From positions 1 to 7,634 of the forward strand of contig CALBXV010000437.1 in NCBI GenBank assembly GCA_937890045.1: DNA of 7,634 nt, given 5' to 3'. The stretch comes from an uncultured archaeon (lineage in GTDB: Archaea; Thermoproteota; Nitrososphaeria; Nitrososphaerales; CALBXV01). A program made the position numbers and the translations under genes. The notes beneath the pieces were generated by a model. That model was not told where the DNA came from, ran no database searches, and was given only the letters and a program-made list of their open reading frames with translations. This document shows, piece by piece, positions 1 to 4,736 of this stretch. The stretch's first letter is position 1, and every line of letters begins with the position of its first letter.

Positions 1-91
1 TAGTTTTCTTACTGTAATGATGTTTTTAGGTATAATGTTTATACCTATCGCATATGCTCTAAAATTAGCAGATCAAGGTGGTATATGGTGA
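1..91 (+). CDS. nuoA: NADH-quinone oxidoreductase (complex I) subunit A, C-terminal fragment
   Basis: Only the last 29 codons plus the TGA stop (89-91) are in the window; the first full codon is at base 2 and the 5' part is cut off. The translated tail is a hydrophobic helix (about residues 1-18 of the fragment, ending FIPIAYALKL) followed by a short polar end, ADQGGIW. A last transmembrane helix ending in a short tail with a terminal Trp is usual for NuoA, and the position directly before nuoB fits. NuoA is a small three-helix membrane subunit that lies beside NuoH and NuoJ and contributes to the loop region near the quinone cavity. The stop codon overlaps the start of nuoB, so the two are likely translationally coupled. 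The call rests mainly on context because the fragment is short. Confidence 0.85.
   Translation, partial: SFLTVMMFLGIMFIPIAYALKLADQGGIW
75..81 (+). promoter_or_regulatory. Ribosome binding site of nuoB
   Basis: AAGGTGG lies inside the end of nuoA, 3 bases before ATG 85 and 6 bases before GTG 88. The spacing fits GTG 88 slightly better; that start would also make a 4-base GTGA start/stop overlap with nuoA. The two choices differ by a single residue. Confidence 0.6.
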
Positions 92-609
92 CCGTTGAAG
101 TTAGTGCAGAAAAAAATGGTGTTGTAGGTGTACTTGCTGGTAAACTTAATGATATTATAGAATGGGGTATTGCTGAACCTGCTCGCTATCTAATAAATTG
201 GGGTAGAATGTATGCGTTATGGCCTGTTCATGTTGAAACAGCTTGTTGCAGTGTTGAATTTGGTGCTGTTCATGGTCCCAGATTTGATATAGAAAGATTC
301 GGTATACTTGAAGCATTTGGTTCGTTAAGACAATGTGACTTGTTAATAGTGTTTGGTACAGTTACAAGAAAAATGGCTCCTAGACTTAAAATGGTGTATG
401 AACAAATGCCTGAACCAAAATATGTTATAGCTATGGGCGCTTGTGCTATTAACGGCGGGTTATATTTTGACTCTTATAATGTTCTTCCAGGTATTGAAGA
501 AATTATGCCTGTAGATGTTTATGTTCCTGGTTGTCCGCCTAGACCTGAAGCAGTAATTCAAGCAATTATGTTATTACAAGATAAAATTAGAAAATCAAAG
601 GTTAGATGA
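85..609 (+). CDS. nuoB: Complex I subunit B, carrying 4Fe-4S cluster N2
   Basis: A 174-residue peripheral subunit that holds N2, the last iron-sulfur cluster before quinone. The four expected N2 ligands are present: the tandem Cys54-Cys55 (motif VETACCSVEF), Cys120 (MGACAINGG) and Cys150 (VPGCPPRPE). The family signatures GAVHGPRFDIERFG (60-73) and VTRKMAPRL (93-101) are also intact. The length is normal for compact NuoB proteins, shorter than the roughly 220 residues of E. coli. Residues 1-12 form a polar, valine- and glutamate-rich tail before the conserved core; it resembles the start of NuoC (see findings). ATG 85 overlaps the end of nuoA by 7 bases; GTG 88 is an alternative start. NuoB packs against NuoD and NuoI to form the quinone-reducing module. 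Identification is secure. Confidence 0.98.
   Translation: MVTVEVSAEKNGVVGVLAGKLNDIIEWGIAEPARYLINWGRMYALWPVHVETACCSVEFGAVHGPRFDIERFGILEAFGSLRQCDLLIVFGTVTRKMAPRLKMVYEQMPEPKYVIAMGACAINGGLYFDSYNVLPGIEEIMPVDVYVPGCPPRPEAVIQAIMLLQDKIRKSKVR
600..607 (+). promoter_or_regulatory. Probable ribosome binding element of nuoC
   Basis: GGTTAGAT spans the last codons and stop of nuoB and ends 6 bases before ATG 614. It is a variant of the archaeal GGTGAT signal with an inserted A, and is nearly identical to GGGTAGAT found before nuoI and nuoJ. Confidence 0.45.
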
Positions 610-613
610 TAAA

Positions 614-1129
614 ATGAGTACTCCACCTCCTTCTAATGTGAATGTTGAAGTAAGTGTAGAAAAAGAAGAACAACTTGTTAAAAAAATGAAAAGTAAATTA
701 AAAAACAAATTTATCTTAGATTCAATAAAACCAGGTCGAATTAATGTTGTTGTTTCACCTAATAATATAGTTGAAGTTAGTAAAGTTGCGAAGTCTATTT
801 GTTTTGATCAAGTAAGTTCTGTTGCCGGTACTGATTTTCCTTCTGATAATGAATTTGAAGTTGTATATCATGTGGCTTGTGTTTCTAATTCTAGATATAG
901 AAGTATAGTTCTTGAACTTAGTACAAGAATTAAAAAATCTGAAACTGCAAAACCTGTAATTAATAGTTTATATGATGTTTGGAGAAGTTGTGATTGGCAT
1001 GAAAAAGAAACTCATGAAATGCTTGGAATTGTATTTAAAGGAAATCCTGAACTTCGACGTGTTCTTTTACCTGAAGATTGGAATGAAATTCCGCCATTAA
1101 TGAAGGACTATATTCTACCTGGTCGGTGA
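614..1129 (+). CDS. nuoC: Complex I subunit C (30 kDa family)
   Basis: A 171-residue peripheral subunit of the Q-module with no cofactor; it clamps NuoD and NuoI. The family signature lies at residues 128-171: WHEKETHEMLGIVFKGNP, then ELRRVLLPEDW and PPLMKDY. This matches the bacterial pattern W-x-E-R-E-x-x-D-M-F-G-I-x-F-x-G-H-P-x-L-R-R-I-L ... PLRKDYP, with several changes: His to Asn at 144 (GHP to GNP), Asp to Glu at 135, and PLRKDYP to PLMKDYI. The first about 30 residues are low-complexity and charged (PPP, then Val/Glu/Lys-rich). nuoC is a separate gene here, not fused to nuoD as in E. coli. ATG 614 is chosen because an RBS-like element precedes it; a GTG at 638 in the same frame has no RBS. 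The stop overlaps the GTG start of nuoD. Confidence 0.96.
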   Translation: MSTPPPSNVNVEVSVEKEEQLVKKMKSKLKNKFILDSIKPGRINVVVSPNNIVEVSKVAKSICFDQVSSVAGTDFPSDNEFEVVYHVACVSNSRYRSIVLELSTRIKKSETAKPVINSLYDVWRSCDWHEKETHEMLGIVFKGNPELRRVLLPEDWNEIPPLMKDYILPGR

Positions 1130-1131
1130 TC
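1125..1131 (+). promoter_or_regulatory. GGTGATC signal at the nuoC/nuoD junction; decides the nuoD start
   Basis: GGTGATC is a perfect match to the complement of the archaeal 16S tail (GATCACC). It contains both the nuoC stop (TGA 1127-1129) and the GTG 1126 candidate start of nuoD. As a ribosome binding site it would serve TTG 1135, 3 bases downstream (4 if the core is GGTGAT), rather than GTG 1126, which has no good site at normal distance upstream. Confidence 0.5.
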
Positions 1132-2256
1132 AATTTGTCTGTTGAATTTGATATTAAAGGTAAACCTTCTACATTGTCTCTTAGTATTGGTCCACAACAT
1201 CCTGGATCAGGACATTTTAGATTAGTAATAACTGTTGACGGTGATATTATTACTGATATATATCCAGATCCTGGTTATGTCCATCGTGGAACTGAAAAAA
1301 TGGCTGAGTATAGAGATTATTTCCAAAATATACCTCATTTGGAAAGACCTGTTATCATTGATTCAACTGGTGTTACATTGCCATTCTGCTTAGCAGTTGA
1401 AAAACTTATGGATAAAGAGGCTCCTCCTAGAGCTCAATATCTTAGAATAATTATGGCTGAATTAAATCGTATTATTAGTCATTTATACTGGTTAGGAATC
1501 TACGGTCCATTTCTAGGACATACTACAATGTTTATGTGGCCTATGGGTGATAGAGAATTATTTATAGATCTTGCTGAAATGATTGGAGGTCAAAGAGTTA
1601 CTTTTGCTTATACTATTCCAGGTGGAGTTAGAAATGATATGCCTGAAAATTTCAAGGATAAAGCATTAAAAATATTTGATCACTTTGAAAGAAGACTTAA
1701 AGAATATGATGATGTTTTTATTACTAATCCAATAACTGATAAACGTACTAAAGGTATTGGTGTTGTTAAAAAAGCGGATGCTATTGATATTGGTTTAACT
1801 GGCCCCAATCTCCGTGCGTCTAATGTAAAATCTGATATTAGAATTGATGAACCATATTGTTTGTATGATGAACTTGATATTAAAAATAATATTCCAGTAC
1901 TATCTGAAGGTGATTGTTGGGCACGAATGATGATTCGTAGAATTGAATTGTATGAAAGTATGGAAATTATTAAAAAAGCGTTAAAGAAAATCCCTGACGG
2001 TCCTGTTAAATTACCTTTTCGAGGTGCGGTTAGAGTGCCAGAAGGTAAAATATTTGTAAGAACTGAAGCTGCTAGAGGTGTAATGGGTTATTACTTAATT
2101 AGTGATGGTGGTAAAACTCCTTATAGAGTTAAACTTAGCGTACCATCATTTCGTAGTATTCCAGGTATGCCAATAGCGTTAAAAAATGTTCGTATAGGTG
2201 ATATGCCACCTATTTATTGGAGTTTTGATTACTGGCCTGTGGAGGCTGATAAATAA
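1126..2256 (+). CDS. nuoD: Complex I subunit D (49 kDa, quinone-binding)
   Basis: A 376-residue peripheral subunit related to the large subunit of [NiFe] hydrogenases but without their CxxC metal ligands; it lines the quinone cavity with NuoB and NuoH. Visible family motifs: SIGPQHPGSGHFRL (20-33), GYVHRGTEKMAEYRDYFQNI (50-69), LAVEKLM (89-95), ISHLYWLG (117-124), GLTGPNLRAS (in the middle), and near the C-terminus ARGVMGYYLISDGGKTPYR. His25 is the family HP histidine, and His30 may replace the quinone-contact histidine (Thermus Nqo4 His38). By eye alignment the quinone-contact tyrosine (Nqo4 Tyr87) is Ile77. The usual C-terminal VMGDVDR-like end is WPVEADK. Length is slightly below the usual 400. 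The start is GTG 1126 (4-base overlap with nuoC) or TTG 1135. Identification is secure. Confidence 0.97.
   Translation: MINLSVEFDIKGKPSTLSLSIGPQHPGSGHFRLVITVDGDIITDIYPDPGYVHRGTEKMAEYRDYFQNIPHLERPVIIDSTGVTLPFCLAVEKLMDKEAPPRAQYLRIIMAELNRIISHLYWLGIYGPFLGHTTMFMWPMGDRELFIDLAEMIGGQRVTFAYTIPGGVRNDMPENFKDKALKIFDHFERRLKEYDDVFITNPITDKRTKGIGVVKKADAIDIGLTGPNLRASNVKSDIRIDEPYCLYDELDIKNNIPVLSEGDCWARMMIRRIELYESMEIIKKALKKIPDGPVKLPFRGAVRVPEGKIFVRTEAARGVMGYYLISDGGKTPYRVKLSVPSFRSIPGMPIALKNVRIGDMPPIYWSFDYWPVEADK
2241..2250 (+). promoter_or_regulatory. Ribosome binding site of nuoH
   Basis: GGAGGCTGAT, close to the ideal GGAGGTGAT with one inserted base, lies within the last codons of nuoD and ends 9 bases before ATG 2260. 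It supports ATG 2260 as the start and therefore the long N-terminus of NuoH. Confidence 0.65.
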
Positions 2257-2259
2257 AAT

Positions 2260-3411
2260 ATGCCTATAGAAACATTTGAACAATTTGTAAAACGAATTTT
2301 GACTATAGTGTTTTGGCTTCTTATTATAGCCCCTATGATTCTAGCTCCTATCTTATTTATAATAATCGAATCGGGACTTATTGAGTTCCCACTTAATCCA
2401 TATGCTCTTATTGCTGCACCTGATCTAGTTATGCCAATACAACTTGAATTAATGGCTTCTAGTTTCTTCAAAGTAGTTGTTTTTCCAGGGTTTACTACTG
2501 CTGCACTTGTTGCTACTGTTATGATTCTTTTTGAACGTAAATTTCTTGCTAAAATTAATTTACGTGTTGGACCCTTATACGCAGGTAAATTTGAAGGCTT
2601 TTTACAACCAATTGCAGATCTTTTTAAATTAATATCTAAAGAACTAATTATCCCAAAAAAAGCAGATAAAACATTTTTTATAGCTATCCCATTTATGTTA
2701 TTTGCAGTTGTTTCTGCTTTGTTATCTGTTATTCCAATTGGACCTAGTACCTATGTTGCTCGTTCTCCAATTAGTTTACTAATCTTTTTTGCCATTATGG
2801 GTTTCTTTCCAATAATTGTATTGTTAGCTGGTTGGGCTAGCAGTAATAAATTTTCATTTATTGGTGGCCTACGTGCACTTCATCAAATGATTTCTTATGA
2901 AATCCCATTAGTACTAGTAGCTGTTAGTATTGTTGTTCTAAGTGGTTCTCTCGATCTTTATCAGATTGTTATAGCGCAAAAAACAGTTTGGTTTATAATT
3001 CCCATGTTTCTTGGCGCATGCATCTTTTATGTTGCTTCATTAGCAGAATTAGAACGAATTCCTTTTGATATGCCTGAAGCAGATACTGAAATAGTTGCTG
3101 GTTGGTTAACTGAATATTCTGGTATGTTTTTTGGAGTAATTCAATTAGCTATTTATGTAAAATTTTATGCTTTAAGTGCTCTATTTACTGTATTATTTTT
3201 AGGCGGTTGGTCAGGTCCAGGAATTTTACCTCCAGAAGCTTGGTTCTTAATGAAAACTTTGATAGTTATGGTGTTTATGATTCTTCCTCGTGGTTTTAAC
3301 CCTCGTATAAGAATAGATATGATGGTCAAAATAGGTTGGAAATATCTTATTCTTATTTCTATAATAAATCTTTTAATAGCTATTGTTGCAGCATCAATAT
3401 TAAATGGGTAG
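2260..3411 (+). CDS. nuoH: Complex I subunit H, membrane subunit at the quinone cavity
   Basis: A 383-residue membrane protein that joins the peripheral arm to the proton-pumping arm. Conserved signatures: ERKFLAKINLRVGP (92-105), GFLQPIADLFKLISKE (113-128), and the acidic loop AELERIPFDMPEADTEIVAG (262-281) followed by WLTEYSGMFFG. The AELERIPFD wording (rather than bacterial AETNRAPFD) resembles archaeal Fpo and Ech-type homologues. The end has LPRGFNPRIRIDMMVKIGWK (343-361ff), the counterpart of the bacterial VRATxPRxRxDQ motif. About eight canonical helices are visible. The protein is longer than the usual 320-340 residues because the first ERK motif comes at 92 rather than about 36; the extra N-terminus contains an additional hydrophobic segment at about 14-37. 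A good ribosome binding site supports this start. The gap to nuoD is 3 bases. Confidence 0.97.
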   Translation: MPIETFEQFVKRILTIVFWLLIIAPMILAPILFIIIESGLIEFPLNPYALIAAPDLVMPIQLELMASSFFKVVVFPGFTTAALVATVMILFERKFLAKINLRVGPLYAGKFEGFLQPIADLFKLISKELIIPKKADKTFFIAIPFMLFAVVSALLSVIPIGPSTYVARSPISLLIFFAIMGFFPIIVLLAGWASSNKFSFIGGLRALHQMISYEIPLVLVAVSIVVLSGSLDLYQIVIAQKTVWFIIPMFLGACIFYVASLAELERIPFDMPEADTEIVAGWLTEYSGMFFGVIQLAIYVKFYALSALFTVLFLGGWSGPGILPPEAWFLMKTLIVMVFMILPRGFNPRIRIDMMVKIGWKYLILISIINLLIAIVAASILNG

Positions 3412-3413
3412 AT
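3406..3413 (+). promoter_or_regulatory. Probable ribosome binding element of nuoI
   Basis: GGGTAGAT covers the nuoH stop codon (TAG 3409-3411) and ends 8 bases before ATG 3422. The identical octamer occurs before nuoJ. Confidence 0.45.
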
Positions 3414-3421
3414 ATTACTAA

Positions 3422-3925
3422 ATGAGTTACTATTTTAATGGTTTTTTTAAAGCACTACGTTCTGCACTAAAAGCATTATTTACTAAAAGAATAACTTTAA
3501 GATATCCTGATGTTAAACTTAATCTTGCCCCTGGATATGAATATGATCCCAAACAAGGTGTTGGCTTACCTGGATTTAAAGGTAGACATATTTTGTTTAT
3601 TGATAAGTGTACTGGATGTCAACTATGCTCTATCGCATGTGAAAATATAGCTCAATGTATCGAGATGGTTAAATCAGAAGAGACGCCATCTGCTGCAAAT
3701 AAAAAGAGTATCTTTCCACAAATTGATTTTGGTAATTGTGTATTTTGTGGTTTTTGTGTTGATGCATGTCCATTTTACGCAATTTATATGACTGATGATT
3801 ATGAACTGTCTTCTACAGAAAAAAGTAATTTGATCTTTACTCCTAAACAACTTGCCACTCCTCCTAAAAGGAAAGAAGATCTTGTTGACATAAAAATAAA
3901 GGGTAGATCTGCATATCATGATTGA
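3422..3925 (+). CDS. nuoI: Complex I subunit I, 2x[4Fe-4S] ferredoxin-like (N6a/N6b)
   Basis: A 167-residue peripheral subunit that passes electrons through two 4Fe-4S clusters towards N2 in NuoB. The first cysteine motif is Cys63-x2-Cys66-x2-Cys69-x3-Cys73 (DKCTGCQLCSIACEN) and the second is Cys106-x2-Cys109-x2-Cys112-x3-Cys116-Pro (CVFCGFCVDACPFYAI). The first motif ends in Cys-Glu, not the usual Cys-Pro, and an extra Cys79 follows. The N-terminus (FFKALRSALKALFTKRITLR, residues 8-27) is the amphipathic helix pair that anchors NuoI to the membrane, followed by YP and then GFKGRHIL before the first cluster. The C-terminal tail from 130 is polar and basic. The last 8 bases overlap nuoJ. In the absence of NuoG, NuoI would be the first cluster-bearing subunit to receive electrons from the unknown donor (inference). 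Confidence 0.97.
   Translation: MSYYFNGFFKALRSALKALFTKRITLRYPDVKLNLAPGYEYDPKQGVGLPGFKGRHILFIDKCTGCQLCSIACENIAQCIEMVKSEETPSAANKKSIFPQIDFGNCVFCGFCVDACPFYAIYMTDDYELSSTEKSNLIFTPKQLATPPKRKEDLVDIKIKGRSAYHD
3901..3908 (+). promoter_or_regulatory. Probable ribosome binding element of nuoJ
   Basis: GGGTAGAT lies within the nuoI coding sequence (a different reading frame from its twin at 3406) and ends 9 bases before ATG 3918. Confidence 0.45.
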
Positions 3926-4424
3926 AGCTTTTGATATCATATTCATAGTTATATCTGCGTTTACTATACTTACTGCTATACTGTCTTTAGAATCTCGTGA
4001 ATTAATGTATGGTGCTATGTCTCTTGCTGCATCATTTCTTGGAATTGCTGGACTATTTGTTCTCTTAAATGCTACTTTTCTTGCTATGTTACAAATTCTT
4101 GTTTTTGTAGGTGCTATTGCTGTACTTATTCTGTTTACCGTTATGCTAGTTAGAAGAGATAAATGGATTAAAGATGGAACTATTAGAACTAGACTATTGG
4201 GATTAGTAACTGCTGTTATTCTATCGCTAGGTCTAATTTTTGTTGGTATGATTTCCAATCTAAATAATTGGTTTGCTAATGATATCATTATCTCATTTAT
4301 AGATATTGGAAATGATATGATACTTAATTATTCTCTAGTTTTAAATATTCTAGCTGTTGTTCTTGGTGTATCTATTATTGGTGCTTTGACAATGGCTAAA
4401 CTTGATAAAGGAGATAAAAAATGA
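3918..4424 (+). CDS. nuoJ: Complex I subunit J (ND6-like membrane subunit)
   Basis: A 168-residue membrane protein with five hydrophobic segments, at about 5-23, 30-50, 54-78, 92-112 and 137-159. The family core is helix 3 with its conserved glycine: FLAMLQILVFVGAIAVLILF (54-73), corresponding to E. coli NuoJ ALEIIVYAGAIMVLFVF. In this helix, which in known structures changes conformation through a pi-bulge, the usual Tyr (E. coli Tyr59) is Phe63 and the usual Glu (E. coli Glu55) is Gln59. NuoJ sits between NuoH/NuoA and NuoK and links the quinone cavity to the central water chain. Length is near the usual 165-185. The start overlaps nuoI by 8 bases and the stop overlaps nuoK by 4 (ATGA), so translation is coupled to both. 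Confidence 0.95.
   Translation: MIEAFDIIFIVISAFTILTAILSLESRELMYGAMSLAASFLGIAGLFVLLNATFLAMLQILVFVGAIAVLILFTVMLVRRDKWIKDGTIRTRLLGLVTAVILSLGLIFVGMISNLNNWFANDIIISFIDIGNDMILNYSLVLNILAVVLGVSIIGALTMAKLDKGDKK
4408..4415 (+). promoter_or_regulatory. Ribosome binding site of nuoK
   Basis: AAGGAGAT, a good Shine-Dalgarno match inside the end of nuoJ, ends 5 bases before ATG 4421. Confidence 0.7.
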
Positions 4425-4729
4425 TACCGCTATTATATTATTTTATTGTTTCTGGAATATTGTTTTCAATTGGAATATATGGTTTAATAAGTAAAAGAAA
4501 TGCTATTAGATTATTATTTGCTGTTGAAATAATAATAAACGCTGCTTTAATTAATTTTGTAGCTTTTTCTAGATATCTTGTTGAACCTTCTGCTACTGGT
4601 CAACTATTTGTAATGTTTGGAATTGCTTTAGCTGCTGCAGAAGCTGCTACTGGATTATCTATTATTCTAGTTACATTTAGATTAAATAATGACATTGATG
4701 TTGGAGAACTAAATAAATTAAAAGGATGA
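4421..4729 (+). CDS. nuoK: Complex I subunit K (ND4L-like)
   Basis: A 102-residue membrane protein with three helices, at about 4-22, 28-49 and 60-85, the standard size for NuoK. The two buried glutamates of the proton path are present: Glu36 in helix 2 (LLFAVEIIINAAL) and Glu74 in helix 3 (LAAAEAATGLSIIL), equivalent to E. coli Glu36 and Glu72. The AEAATGLSI motif is the family hallmark. Residues 87-102 form a charged cytoplasm-facing tail. The start shares the ATGA overlap with nuoJ and has its own good ribosome binding site. NuoK lies between NuoJ and the antiporter-like subunits, and here nuoM follows 7 bases later rather than nuoL. Confidence 0.97.
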   Translation: MIPLLYYFIVSGILFSIGIYGLISKRNAIRLLFAVEIIINAALINFVAFSRYLVEPSATGQLFVMFGIALAAAEAATGLSIILVTFRLNNDIDVGELNKLKG

Positions 4730-4730
4730 T
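4724..4730 (+). promoter_or_regulatory. Ribosome binding site of nuoM, supporting a TTG start
   Basis: GGATGAT (followed by another GAT) ends 6 bases before TTG 4737. The first in-frame ATG, 4755, would be 24 bases away, so the TTG is the better start. The signal contains the nuoK stop codon TGA 4727-4729. Confidence 0.55.
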
Positions 4731-4736
4731 GATTAA

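Noticed and set aside
622..633. CCACCTCCTT-like stretch in nuoC resembling the 16S rRNA 3' tail (anti-Shine-Dalgarno)
   Set aside because: It encodes the Pro-Pro-Pro run of NuoC and could pair with AGGTGG before nuoB, but the 540-base separation and the lack of supporting structure make coincidence more likely.
638..640. GTG as an alternative nuoC start
   Set aside because: It is in frame at codon 9 but has no ribosome binding site, whereas ATG 614 has one at normal spacing.
2229..2471. 80-codon open frame on the - strand
   Set aside because: It lies opposite the nuoD/nuoH junction, both of which carry clear family motifs; the translation has no recognisable domain and no ribosome binding site.
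3412..3421. Possible promoter or terminator in the longest intergenic gap (nuoH/nuoI)
   Set aside because: Ten bases cannot hold a promoter, and there is no hairpin or T-tract; it is a normal within-operon spacer.
3438..3448. T-rich run near the start of nuoI as an archaeal terminator
   Set aside because: It codes for conserved hydrophobic residues of the NuoI N-terminal helix (FFKAL) and sits inside the gene; T-runs are common in this AT-rich DNA.
3674..4288. 204-codon open frame on the - strand
   Set aside because: It is antisense to nuoI and nuoJ. The translation is rich in Ile, Thr, Arg and Asn as expected from reading AT-rich coding DNA backwards, with no domain.
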